From contig FWCC01000177.1 in assembly GCA_900169235.1 (NCBI GenBank), positions 248,001 through 312,000 on the forward strand: DNA of 64,000 bases. The letters run 5' to 3'. The stretch comes from Zarea fungicola. Lineage: Eukaryota > Ascomycota > Sordariomycetes > Hypocreales > Cordycipitaceae. Below are positions 12,001 to 23,906 of this stretch, one piece after another. The notes beneath the pieces were generated by a model that was not told where the DNA came from, ran no database searches, and saw nothing but the letters and a program-made list of their open reading frames with translations. Position 1 is the stretch's first letter. The number at the start of each line of letters is the position of its first letter. A program made the translations under genes and the position numbers.

Positions 12001-14613
12001 GCATGGCTTGTGTCGTGTGTTTGTTTCTCATTATTGAGACCTGGCCAACACATTGTACCTGTGAGCACTCTATTTGATCTTACCAGTATGCTCTTTGCTT
12101 GAGGCTTCTGGTGTTCTGGCACTTTGGCACACACACCGGTGCACTGGCGACCCGCAGCGGAATGGTCCTCCGTCTTTGGTTGCGTCCGCCACGCGCAACT
12201 ATTCCAAGACATTGCATTTTGACTCTGGTCAGCTACGCCACTGACTTGGCCGTACCGTCTGTGTTCGCTGTACATCATCCAGGATGGCTCATCTACCCTT
12301 TGAGCATGGATGTTGCATGTACAAACAGGTAGTACCACCGGTGTGATTCAAATCCATCATATCGAGACGAGGTGTGATTTCCATCTCCGAGACTCACATT
12401 TTCAAAGTCAGCGCTGGCTCCAGGCCCAGGCCGCTCGACAGCTATCTGGAACGGAGCCATGGCGTGCTCGGTTGTTGATGCCGCCCGGCGTGCTAGTAAA
12501 AAATAGATGGAACAAAATTGAGCGCGGCCACTAACCCTCATTGACCGCAGGCTCCATCCAAATCATCTATTAGCATGCATATTCATGTCCCTTGCCCAAA
12601 GTCAATTGCTGGTTTGCGCAATCCTGCATTATGTTTCATTCCTCAAACGTGGCCAATAATGGCTGCGCCGCCGCCGCCGCCGAACACAACATGTTGTCGC
12701 CATCTCCGCAAGCCTTCTCCGCCTCAAAATAAACCCATGCCAAATGAGTTGCGTCACGGGCTGTGCGCCCGTCAAGCATGAGGCGTGTCGTCCTTTTCCC
12801 CGGTGTTCGCCACGAGACTTTCTTTTGGCCTGTTCCAATTCTCAAATCTCAACCCAGAACCAATGAAAACGGAGCTCGCCCACCCATTCCCACTGCACAT
12901 CATGTAAATCCGCTCAGCCATCTTGCCATTTTTCCCACCACATCCTCCACCTTGCTGACTAGCGTGCATCCCGCAAACCAACCACAGAGCATGCCATCGT
13001 CTTTCTGTTCTTATGTCCTTTAAAGACTAACTTTTAGTCGTTTCTTTTATTAGTTGTCCTCCTTGTACGAAGCAGTATCTTCAACGTACGGCAGTGGCGT
13101 AGTACAGCCATCCCCCACTGGCCTGGCACGGCCCTGCCCATGATGCCTATTCCCAGCCGGCCGGTCCGTTCTTAATATTCCCAAATCTGCTACGAGGTCG
13201 TCTGCAACTCCATGAGTAGTGGTTGGTCCACCCGGTGTAAGCCGTGGTCGAACAAGCAGCATTTCTCGTCATCTATCTTTGTCTCCTCCCCACATTCAGC
13301 GTGACACGGGACTAGTAATATCACCAGGTCGCTCCTTGTTATCTATTATCAGCTCGAGTCTCGCTATAGATCCATCCTTTTGTGATAATTAACGCCAGTG
13401 CAGGAAAGGTTTGAAAATGAGGAGCATGAAGTGGCAATTTGTCATACCACCGCTGGAGTGTTGAACCTCCTGAGGACGTCGACTGTGCTTATTTCTTTTC
13501 TACCATTTTAATTGACAGCATTCCTTATTAACCATTCTGAGAGAGCTACACCACAGCCGGCCGCTCGCCCTACATACTACAGCCAAGCCCCGTCTTTGCC
13601 GCCAAGTGACATCAGCCATGCCTCCGTGCTCGTCCCGCAACGCACCGAAGCGGAGCAACACAGGCCACTAACTGGGGAACCACCTAGCAATAGGGCGCCG
13701 AAGAGGGTTTGATTTCTCCACCAAGCTCCTCTGGCCGGCAAGGACAAACTGGTGATGGTGTCCAAAAGCTTCACTTTCCGCAAGGCGCCGTCGAAAAGCG
13801 GTAGTTCATTTCTGTACACCAAGGCACTCACTGACTGGCAGTCTGTGGCAAAACAAGCCAAAGCCACAGATGGAGTATCTGAGATGCACTCTCGGTTTGA
13901 TTTTAGGCATGCTCCAACCATTTCCAAGCCAGCCAACTACTCTTTTTTCAAAGCCTCCCGCAATTCCGCAAAAGCCATCTATCAAACCGGCAAATTCAAC
14001 TGAGAGACACAATCTCACTGGTATCCCAAAGAGATCAAGCGTCAGTCCGTGATGGAGTGTAGCTGGTGGATGTAGTGGATCGCCCACACCCACTTTTGAG
14101 GCGATCCTGGCCTTGTCGCTGAAAAAAATAGCGAACTGTTTTCCAGCCCGTTTCACGTACACCGCTTCTTGAGAGTGGACAGAAACAGCGGTTCTACAAT
14201 CACATCTGGATGTTGCACAACAATCTAACAGTTTACGTTTCCATTGATTGTGCTCGAACAATGTCGAAAACATTCATTTACGTGGAAACACAAAGTAGAA
14301 CCTAATGAAACCTAGTTCTGGCCTGTGTTGAAACAGTTGATCCATGTTGATGAGTCTTGACGATTTACTTTAATAACTAGCGATGGCAAGATGAATGGAG
14401 ATATTAATTTTTTTAATATCAGGTGATTCACCTGCGCGTCAGAATAGCGCCGTTTCTTTTGGCTTCTCTGCAGGAGCTAGCACAGACTGCATGCCAAGTC
14501 CTCTCGGTAGGTCTGCATCTTGATGCACCTCAATTTCGCCATTTTTAGTGTCCGTAGTTTTTGATTTATGATTTTGCTACGTTGGCAGTCGCATGGACCA
14601 TGTATGCTGCTCT

Positions 14614-14661
14614 ACTTCAAGACCCCTTGACTCGAAGAAGTTTTCAGTTGAGTCTTGAAGT
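14614..14661. repeat. Inverted repeat, 10-bp arms
   Basis: ACTTCAAGAC at 14614-14623 pairs with GTCTTGAAGT at 14652-14661; a second possible pairing is GACTC (14629-14633) with GAGTC (14650-14654). It sits in the middle of the long gene-free stretch. Function unknown. Confidence 0.6.
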
Positions 14662-17600
14662 TCATGACTCTCTGCCTTGATTAGTTAATTAGACATCAGA
14701 TCTATTCTCGGTTGACTAGCGTCCTTTTTCTGGGTACGGATAGACCACTCTTTTTTCTTTACGACTCAAGTCCCAGAACTGGCTGTGGAACCTGGAACTG
14801 TAACTCATGGGTAGACTAACTAACAAATCTGGCATTGAACGCCGGGGCTCAACAGGAAGCTTGTAACTTGCTTATTTATGCGAAGTGGTGTTGAAAATAA
14901 GAAGAAAAGTTGTCCAGCAAATTACTGCTTGTTATTCTGCTTTCAGTCTCAAGATCTGGTTTCCGTCCTGCTGGGGGGAATACAACTTGCCCACTAATTT
15001 GTTAGCGCTAATAAAGTTCGCTGGCCAAGTCCATCGAGTCTACTTGTAGCTTGTTTGGTACATTACAGCAACCAAGACGGGCGGCAAGGGCCGTTCTGGT
15101 AGTTGGCTGCGGGAGTGGCAACAACCTTTTTTAGTTGTTGGCATCTGCCATGACAGGGGACAACACCCAAACCTCCCACCCACCGTTGTTGTACTGGAAC
15201 CTGAGGATTTACGCTTTCTGGATTTCAAGTAAACCTGGCTGATCAAGTAAAGTTTTTCCTTTTCGATCGCCGCCCCAACCCCCACTCAAGTCAGATTTCT
15301 GATAATGGCAGTTGATTGTTGTACTGGCAGAGCTGCATATTAGATGCTCTCGTTCAGTCTCCATCAGGAAAGATCGGCGGTGGGACAAGTGGCAAAGGTT
15401 TTTGGGGGCAAAAAGCAGCAAGAGGCCCCCTCCGTCAAGATTTCCCTTCCTTTGGCCGGGGCCGGGTTTTGATATTAGTTTGGCTTTTGACCAAGTAGGC
15501 TTGGTGTTGAACTCGTACCCCTATCGTACATGCATGGCCACCTGTAGCCAGCCAGCCGATTTGATGCTTATCGTCCTCTAGAAAATAGAGAGGTTTTTGG
15601 AAGGTGGGGGACGGGCAGCAACTCGTCAATGGCTGCCAACACTCTCGAATTTGCATCTGGGTTTCGGTGGGGGAAATGTGACCAAGCATATGGCCTTCTC
15701 TGTACGGACTATGGTAACTTGGTTTTCGATGACTCGATTTCTGATATTGGCACATTGCAGGCCAAAACTTGGACTGGAGAAGTGGCTCCGCAAAACAAGA
15801 AGCTAGAGTTAGTCAAGTTTTGTAAATCTTCCTCTTCATCAGATCTACATACTTGATACCCCATCATGTCACTTCTTATCCTTTTTCTCTGGAGTCTTCG
15901 AAGGACGTCCGAGCGCCAATGCGGGCTGGCATCCAGGCTCAGCCTAAAGTGACCAGGATTACCTTGCCTTCACTGGGCGACCGGGGGGACCAATCTACAC
16001 GCCAATCCCCAAACAAGATTGGTGGCGATGGGTGTTAGTCCTTTCCCGTTTTCTTCCCTTCACCGCTAGCCCCAAAACCAAAGATGGGGGAACCAACCAA
16101 AAGGCCTGTAAACGATTTCTGCAGTTGCACATGGGCAAGAAAAAAAAAAGTTCGTTATCCCATTTTCAACCGTGCTCCGTATGGCTGCATGAGGTGTGCC
16201 CACCCGGGCGCTTGACCACCCACCACCCCCTGCAATCAACGCCCGCCTCTCGAGGAATAAAAGGGTTGCGTTCTACACACTAATACGTCCGTTTTTTGGC
16301 CTTTGTACGTCATACGCTAAAATAGTTTCGTTTCTTCTGTTCATGGCGAGATTTCCGAGGGGGCTCGTCACTGAAAGCCTGTCTGGGCTTATTAGTGTGA
16401 TATCATATCTAATATCGGCCGTTGTATGATGGACCCCGCAGGTTCAAAATGAATCTCCTCCAACACGGCATGAAGTAACCTGTATGTTGTTGCATGAAAC
16501 CAACACTTGGGTCAAGATATAGACAGTACCTCGGAAAATAGCATCACGGGATATCTCATCACAAAAGGTTGGGATGGTTCTGACCTTTTATACGTGCCCA
16601 TGTCTACACGGGTATCGCCCTCAGGGAATCAGTCCTCCACGTTCCCAAGGGTCTGGTACCCTTTCCCAAAAACAGGCTTGAAAGAGGCTTGTCAGTCGGT
16701 TAGTTAGTCTTGTACACCAGCGCCACCAACCAGGCAATGGCCCATGGACCCTGCAGAGTTGATCTCCCACGTAGGGCGCAGAGAGATGAACATTTTTGCT
16801 GTAACACGTCACATTTCGGTTTCTGCATGCAGGTTTAGAGCGCCCCGGCGTTTGCCTAAAACATACAGTGTGTGGCGATCTGGGCCTACGATAGGCTTAT
16901 GCCTTGCTGGTGTGTGTTTGGCAGGGACATGGATAGGCAGCTACTGTATGAAGATCAAGAACGCGGGGGGAAGAGGTGGCATTTAGGGGATAAGATTGAA
17001 TATGTGTTTATATGTGGCAAATCCAGAATTGTTTGTTGTTCTCTTTGTATGCTGAGCATCTCTCTTATATAACAAGCGTTAATGTTGCTGAGCGACGTGG
17101 TGTAAATGATTTCATGGTACACATAATTTGTAGGCTTCGGTGTATAAGCATACCTACTCCGCAGGAGCCTGTTAGTTGTCAAAAAGAACGGGAAGCAATT
17201 GACACAATTGACCACGGAATTATAGTTCAAATTCTCTTGGATTGGGCAGAAAAGGATCGTCATTGTTGCATTGCGTACGTCACAGTCAAGCCGTGTAGGG
17301 TAAGCCGGCTTTCGCTTCACTTGGCATGCCTATCCTTCACAATTAGGAACAAGCTGGCTTTTGCCACTTTGATAGTGGGGTAGGAGTAGGGGACAATTCT
17401 TTAGTTTTTTATCTCAGCTCATGTCTCTGCTTCATTTGCATGAGTTTTGCCCGGGTCACTAGTCTTGTCATCGGAGTGCCGCAAATTGATAGTGAACAGA
17501 GTGCTGGGTTTTGGTTGAGAGAGTACAAGGGTTGGCGTGCGCTCATTATACTACAAATGTCTATAATACATAGCCTCAAATATCCTACAGTGTCCCAAAA

Positions 17601-17777
17601 CTGCAACTAATATGCTAAATGACAAAATATATCCTTTTCTCTAGAAGTACGACCTCTCACCATTTGCAGGTCTTGATGAAGGTGTCCAGTCCGAATCCAA
17701 AGACAGGTGCGGCGGATATGCTTTCGGCCCAAGGCTCGGTATTCGGTAACATTTTATTTTCGTGCAGGTCCGACAAC

Positions 17778-18767
17778 CTAGTAGCCAACAGTGACTAGTC
17801 GCTCCAGAGTCTTGAACCCATCGTGCGCAAAGCCCTTGGTCACGTCCACCTTGAACTCCTTCTCATCGACCTTGATTGTGCCAAAACCCATGTCCGTCCA
17901 TGCCGCGCGCACGCCTCCGAAGAAGCCCGAAACAATACGACCAATGCGCCGAAACGGCATCGTTAGCAGGTGTTGCATGTCGAACTTGTGCAGCTTGGTC
18001 TTGGCCTCCTCGGCCGCGCGCTGCTGCTCCTGGCGTCGGAGACCGGGCACCAACTCGTCGGGCAGCGAGAGGCGCGTCTTGAGGAGAACGTTGTCAAGAC
18101 TGGTGACTAGGACCTTGGGTGGTAGAATTGGCACCATGCGGTTGACAATGACTTCGATCTGTGGCATGCCAGTTACCGCATTGGCTGCTGCTGCAGACAC
18201 CGGCTTGGCAGCTTTGGTAGCGGCGGGACCAATGGCTTGTGCTGGAGATGTGACGGCTGGCAGTAGGCGAATCGACCGGACAACATTTGGCGTTTTGGAA
18301 ATGAGGTAAAAGGCCATGGACCCTAGTAGCACATAGGACGCGCCAAAGACGTAGCCGACCCAGTCTGGAATGCCCTCGGGCTGCTTCACAACTGTAGGCC
18401 CGGTGAGGACTGTCCATGCCAGAATGGTCAGACCACTCGACCAGCAGCCAAAATAGTACCAAAAGTGTGAAGGAGCTTCGTATAGCGTCGTCGGGGTCGA
18501 CTTCGTGCCCAAACTTTTAATAAAGGCGTACCGCGTAGGCGGAATAGAGCCGCTGGTGACGGGATGAGGTTTCGATTTCGGCGCGGCGGGGGCCGGTTTT
18601 ACCGTCTTGGGTACTGATTTTGTTGCAGCATTGAGTCGAAAGGCAGTGTTGCTGAGTAGTCTCGATCGAGTCGCATCAAAGAGACGAGGAGTTGCTGCTT
18701 TGCAGGGCACCGCGAGGAGTCGTCTCTGGAGCAAACACCTTGTTGTGCCAAGGCCAAGGCTGGCCAT
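17778..18767 (-). CDS. TMEM223/Mrx15-like mitochondrial membrane protein
   Basis: Intronless, 329 residues. The N-terminus is rich in Arg, Ala, Ser and Leu and lacks acidic residues (about residues 1-55), typical of a mitochondrial presequence. Two hydrophobic segments follow: about 102-122 (FWYYFGCWSSGLTILAW) and about 135-156 (YVFGASYVLLGSMAFYL), then IRLLPA and a soluble C-terminal half. The layout matches the fungal TMEM223/Mrx15 family; human TMEM223 supports COX1 translation and yeast Mrx15 binds the mitoribosome at the inner membrane. Family assignment is from overall pattern and memory, so moderately sure; mitochondrial location is better supported. It is divergent from PDX1, with 579 bp between start codons. 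Confidence 0.65.
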   Translation of the reverse strand: MASLGLGTTRCLLQRRLLAVPCKAATPRLFDATRSRLLSNTAFRLNAATKSVPKTVKPAPAAPKSKPHPVTSGSIPPTRYAFIKSLGTKSTPTTLYEAPSHFWYYFGCWSSGLTILAWTVLTGPTVVKQPEGIPDWVGYVFGASYVLLGSMAFYLISKTPNVVRSIRLLPAVTSPAQAIGPAATKAAKPVSAAAANAVTGMPQIEVIVNRMVPILPPKVLVTSLDNVLLKTRLSLPDELVPGLRRQEQQRAAEEAKTKLHKFDMQHLLTMPFRRIGRIVSGFFGGVRAAWTDMGFGTIKVDEKEFKVDVTKGFAHDGFKTLERLVTVGY

Positions 18768-19346
18768 ATCAATTAGATATAGAAAAGAATATATAAAAAA
18801 TTGAGAAAGAACGTGGAAAACGGAGGCGCAGGCAATGGTTATGTCGTCAATGCCATTGGGCTTGGGTGTGAAGCTGTCGTGGAGTCTTGGTTGGCTAACA
18901 TTTTTTGACTGGAGTACAGATTTCTTTGCTGGGTAGTGGGAGTAAGGACCTGGCAGGGGTAAATCGAGCTAGTCCCAAAAGGGGAAAGATAGAGTAGAAA
19001 CGTAATTGGAGATAACGTCTTCAACGGATGAAATGTATTTTTCTTTATAGAGGGATAATTATTAATCAGTACTTGGATTCTATAAATATGAATAAAACCT
19101 AACTATTGACTACCCAATGTCCGGATCAATCAAGAGCTGGCCGCTGCACAGACAAGAGTCAATCTCATCTCTAGGTACGTACCGCCGCAGCCCCACTGAA
19201 AAAACCACCGGACTGGACCGCCCGTATCGGCGCTCCCCAACAGCTTCGAAAAGAAAGCTCTCATCTCACCTCGACAGTAATCAGCCCCCTTCTTCGCCTC
19301 CAACTCCCAATCTCGCCGTCGCCAGAACAGCTCAATTGGGCCGAAA
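18768..19346. promoter_or_regulatory. Bidirectional promoter region between two mitochondrial genes
   Basis: 579 bp between the start codons of the TMEM223-like gene (-) and PDX1 (+). It contains AT-rich stretches (about 18775-18800 and 19030-19100) and CT-rich segments preceding the PDX1 start. No specific binding site is claimed. Confidence 0.55.
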
Positions 19347-20736
19347 ATGGCGTCTCTTGCAACGGCTTGCCGGGTATCTGTGCGTCTGGCCGCCGGCCGC
19401 GCTTCTGCTCGTGGTAGGTTACCGTCCCTATTGGAAGAGTGTCTTGTCGACATCCAACCCTCAACAGGACATTGTTGCTGACCATGGGAAAAAATTCCCG
19501 CTCATAGGACTCTCGACCTCTGCACGATGCCTCGCCGCACAGAACTTCATCATGCCCGCCCTGTCGCCGACCATGACTGAGGGAAATATTGCCAACTGGC
19601 ACGTCAAGGACGGCGAGAGTTTTAGCGCCGGCGACGTCCTGCTCGAGATTGAGACGGACAAGGCCACCATGGACGTCGAGGCCCAGGAAGACGGCATTAT
19701 GATGAAGATCATGTCGCAGGATGGCAGCAAAGCAGTCCCCGTCGGAACCCGCATCGCCGTCGTCGCCGAGGCTGGCGACGACATTGCCACCCTCGAGATC
19801 CCCGCCGACGAGCAGCCCAAGCAGTCTTCGGCGGCATCCTCCGCCAAGCCGGAGTCTTCGTCTTCATCGGGCCAGAAGAGCGAGTCCAAGGCCGCCAGCA
19901 CCGGCAGTCAACAGCAAAAGGCCGTCCAGGGAAACCAGTCGTACGAGCAAAAGTATCCGCTCTACCCGTCAGTCCAGCACCTTGTGAAGGGTAATGGCAT
20001 CAGTGAGGCCGACGTCAGCAAGATTAAGCCTACTGGACCTAATGGGCGACTGCTCAAGGGTGATGTTTTGGCTTACCTTGGTACTATCAACGCCGAGTCT
20101 CCCGCTACCATCTCTTCCCGTTTCCAACACCTCGCGCACCTCGACCTCAGCAACATCAAGTTGGCTGAGAAGAAGGCTGAGCCCGCCGCAAAGACGGAGC
20201 CCACACCCGTCGCTCCTGTCAAGGAGCTTCCTCTCGAGATTAACGTTCCCGTATCTCTGGCAAAGGTTGTACAGGTACAGAACAAGATCAAGGATACTTT
20301 AGGCGTCTTCCTGCCGCTCTCCACCTTCATCACTCGTGCCGCCGAAGTCGCCAACAATGAGCTCCCTCGTGCTAACCGTGAGCTCACCGCCAACGAGCTG
20401 TTTGATTCCGTTCTCGGACTCGACAAAATCAAGGCTGCCAAGGGCACTCAAGGCGTATACCTGCCCCAGGTGTCCGCAATTCCTCCTGGCGCCACCTACA
20501 AGCCCAAGGGCACCACTACGCTGCCCGTTAAATACGACCTTATTGATGAACTGGCCAGCCGCCCAGTCAAGACAGCGCCCTCCAGCATGGTGACGATTGA
20601 TACAGTGCCTGGCCTCTCTTCGGGTGCCAACGTTTTCACCCTGACGGTGCCCAAAGCCGAGGAGGAGAGAGCATATGTATTCTTGCAGCGCTGCAAGTTT
20701 ATTCTCGAGGACGAACCTGGCAGACTGGTATTGTAA
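19347..20736 (+). CDS. pdx1: Pyruvate dehydrogenase complex E3-binding protein (protein X)
   Basis: Two exons, 19347..19413 and 19508..20736, 431 residues. The first exon encodes part of the mitochondrial presequence (MASLATACRVSVRLAAG); the 94-bp intron runs GTAGGT to CATAG and the frame resumes at LSTSARCLAAQNF. An upstream ATG at 19117 stays open only by reading through this intron. A lipoyl domain follows (IMPALSPTMTEGNIANW; lipoyl-lysine motif ETDKATMDV, Lys74), then an Ala/Ser/Lys linker and a peripheral-subunit-binding domain at about 170-215 (ISEADVSKIKPTGPNGRLLK). The C-terminal part is short and divergent and lacks the E2 acetyltransferase HxxxDG signature, so this is protein X, not E2. 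It anchors dihydrolipoamide dehydrogenase to the E2 core in the matrix. Length agrees with yeast Pdx1 (410). Confidence 0.93.
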
Positions 20737-23700
20737 AAAAAAATACGAATGGAGTGAAGAAGCATTGGATTATCTCTTTTTTAAAACTACTACTACTATT
20801 GCAACCTCTAGTATCTGTACATCACGCACGCTTAGACCACAACAATGAAGAACAATAATAAAACAAAACAAGCCTTTTTTTGCTTTTTGCTATCTCCCAG
20901 TGGTATAGACGGCAGATAGGACAGGGCTGGACAACGCAGGACAAGCTGCAGTAAGTGCTGCAAGCCCGACGTAATGTCACACCGTTGTGCCACGCCTCAC
21001 TGCATCCTGCAAAAGGATGTCTCGCCGTTGCGACGGAGAAATACTTTTCGGGGCGCCTTAGATGGCTTGCAACGGTTGAAAAGAAAGCCACAGACTCACG
21101 ACGTGGCGGTTTCGTCGAAATGAAGATGTGTAATGCGGGTAATCCGCGGCCAGCCGCGCAAAAATTGAGAAACAATTGACCGCCTGGAGTTTTCAAAAGT
21201 TTGCCAAGTCGTCACCATCATCTTTAAAAAGAGTTGCATCCATATACACATGCGCTGAAAAAAAAAACAGGGTCTCGGTCGTGTGGCTCAGCTGACAGGA
21301 ATGAGTTTGCTTGGCTGTTGGAGACCGCAATCTTCTTCCCCCCCACGTTACAATACATGGACTATACGGCGCACCACACCGTTTTACCTGAATCAATTTC
21401 AGCCTCCAATGCTTATACTACTGCAGATGCCATACGATGGCTTAGGCAAATGTCGTTCAGCTGTTCCGGAGTGAACTCAGCCCCCCAGGCTCGTACACTA
21501 GCCTATCGAGAGAGGCACCGGAGGCCGTCCCCACGTTTTTTCATGCAAGTGCTTGGATGAGAGGAAGGGAAATATCGACAGGAAATATACGAGTCAACGT
21601 GCATCTGATGATCAAACCAATATCGTAAAATTGCTTTTGAGGCGCCTTGGTGACCGCCGTTGGATCTTCGTCTACATGACCGGTGGCTTGAGATTGAGCG
21701 GATAGGAACGTGGTGGTGGGTAACTAGTAAGTTAAATGAAGCAGAAAAATTGGAATTTTTGAAAATGACATTGATCGACAATTGATTATACCATCTTAGG
21801 AAATTGCATATTATTTTTGGACAACGATTCTCCCCCCCTAGCTGCCGTGGTTGACCGCATCACCATTAGTTTCGATTAGGACACCACCACACGGCAATCG
21901 TATCGGAGTTTTGTTCTCCCAGCGCTTCAGGACATGAACCTCTCAACTTGAGAGCCCAATACTTCAAGGTCTAGCCTTTGTGTAACAAAAAACTACTGCA
22001 CACTGCCGTAGAATACGTATGCTAGCGGAGCGCTCTCTGCAACAGTTTTCTCTTTTCTCTCCCTTTGATAAGTTACAGTAGTGGGATATGCGGTTTGAGC
22101 AGATCAATGTGCCAAGAGGCAATTGCTTGCTATTTCCCGAGATATACGAGCGCATACATACTTGAATCGTCTCGATGGGTCCCTTGCCCCTGCCCTGCGC
22201 TGTCCTGACATCTCCCGCTTTCCCGCTCATGGGACGGGCCAGGGGTGGATGCGGGGTGGATGGCGTGAGTAATGAGCATGCAGTCATGATTTGCGTCGCA
22301 TCCTTCATCCCGCCTCTCTAGGCTCCGTTAGCTGAGGATACGTAACTGTCAGTCTGCACCTCCAATCCTCCTCCTCAGCCGGGTGCGTCGATGCTGACTG
22401 ATCTGGCTTGAATGCCGTCGCACAAGAGCATACAAGGATATAGCTATAATTAGGGACAAGAAAAAAGCAAGGCCTCAAGTCATGCAGCATAGAAAGATAT
22501 TACCCCTATACGCAGAAATCGGATTCCCTTTTTGGGGACTAGTTGTATCGGATTTCGCTCGGCCCCGTTCGGCAGGTCATGCTAATGAGTTTACCAACCC
22601 CTGCCAGTTGATGATATGTGCAGAAGAATATAACTAACTAACCCGGAGATCTACTTCTGTGCCTGTTGCGGGAACCAGATCCCAATATAGGCAAAGATGC
22701 CCGACCTAATAATAATCTCTCCCTGGCCATGGCTGAAGATGATCATGACTGGGCTGCCAGGAGACGCGATAGCCATAACGGCCAGAGGCTGGCATCTCAG
22801 TCAATCCAATGAGGTCGCTTTCCATGGGTGTGCGGCAGAGCTGACTGCAGATGGACAAGGGTCCTAGTCATGAGGCTTGCACATTAACTCTGCTCTGGTT
22901 TCTTCGAAAGCCTACTGTGCACACCTCTCCTCTGCATGTCTCAGTTCGCCGCGCGCGCGTAACGGTTTCCGGTGGCCCGTCCGACTCACTCGAGCGCCCC
23001 ATTCCGGGTACAAAGTTGAATGGTTAGCCATGTCAACGGTTTATGCATTCCATGGTCCCCGCTGGTGGTCGCCGGTCATTTACACATCTCACCATTCCCC
23101 TGGCAGAGAGAGACAGGTGCACTGAAAGCCAAAGCTCGGCAACCGGCAGCCTCTCAGCCAAAAGTACCAAATAAAAAATCCCTTCTCAGCTGCTGTGGAT
23201 AGGCAGATCTCAGCTTTCGCGGCCCGGCAGGCAAACATTCTGCAATGCATACAATCCACTGACTTTTCACCGCGCATATCCCGCCATCTAAGTGAGGCGC
23301 AAAAGCAAGACCATGCCTTTCCCTATCGAGACTTCCCCTGTCATTGGGGTGCCACTCGTCCCAAGGCTGTTTTTACCGGCCCAAGTCGGTACTTGGACTT
23401 GGGTTTCAGGCGCCCGTCGCACAAATTCGTGTCGGGCTCTGACAAACCTCACCGGTCAATTCCAACCATGGAGGCAAGACTGTGAAGGGGTGGTTATTGC
23501 CGCCATGTAGTATTAACCACGCTCCCTCCTGCCATCTCATTTCAATAGAGTGAGTTGGGCATGGCGACCTGGGCTGTGTGGCTCGACCCAGCTTCACGTG
23601 GCCGCCCCGTACTTCAAATGGATAGAGGCCTTAACATGGTGCCCACCTAGATCATTATAAAATTGAACGAGACCGGATGGTTGTACAGACCGCAACATGG

Positions 23701-23906
23701 ATGACACCGCATCCCGTACTTTATTTATCCAGGTCATCCGCATCCTCGTGTAGCAATCCACTACCTACCACGAACCTCGTGTGTTGCATTACACCTTGCT
23801 CGGTTTCCTCTTCTTACTTCTTGCAAGTCTACATTCATTAGTTGAATCGCCTCTTCTAAACCAAACTCTTGTTTCATTCTCGCATTGGCCACCAGCAGCG
23901 GAGTCT
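20737..23906. other. Intergenic region, about 3.2 kb
   Basis: Holds the PDX1 3' flank and, at the right end, the upstream region of the Zn2Cys6 gene, with a pyrimidine-rich stretch from about 23790 to 23905. A 7-bp palindrome (CTCTCAA-C-TTGAGAG) is at 21940-21954. No frame has recognisable protein character and no tRNA fold could be completed. Confidence 0.55.

Larger units (their letters stand above)
8769..17777. other. Gene-free stretch of about 9 kb
   Basis: No coding gene could be supported on either strand. The right end (about 17600-17777) is the 3' flank of the minus-strand gene at 17778. From about 8770 to 9850 the minus strand is pyrimidine-rich (CT blocks around 9450-9720), as expected for the promoter and a long 5' leader of the LRR gene. 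The rest has homopolymers (T run near 10870-10890, AAAAT repeats near 11139-11160), a short GCC repeat near 12662-12678 and hairpins, but no repeated element or tRNA. Open frames of 120-155 codons exist (for example 13806-14273 minus) without recognisable domains. It may hold long non-coding transcripts or decayed genes. Confidence 0.6.

Noticed and set aside
13806..14273. 155-codon minus-strand frame
   Set aside because: No family motif, no splice or leader structure; within what random sequence gives over 9 kb.
19117..19346. Earlier start for PDX1 at 19117
   Set aside because: Needs read-through of the 94-bp intron; the spliced model yields a proper presequence and family-typical length.
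21925..21965. tRNA-like B-box (GGTTCATGTCC on the minus strand) beside a palindrome
   Set aside because: No matching acceptor stem, D arm or anticodon stem could be built around it.
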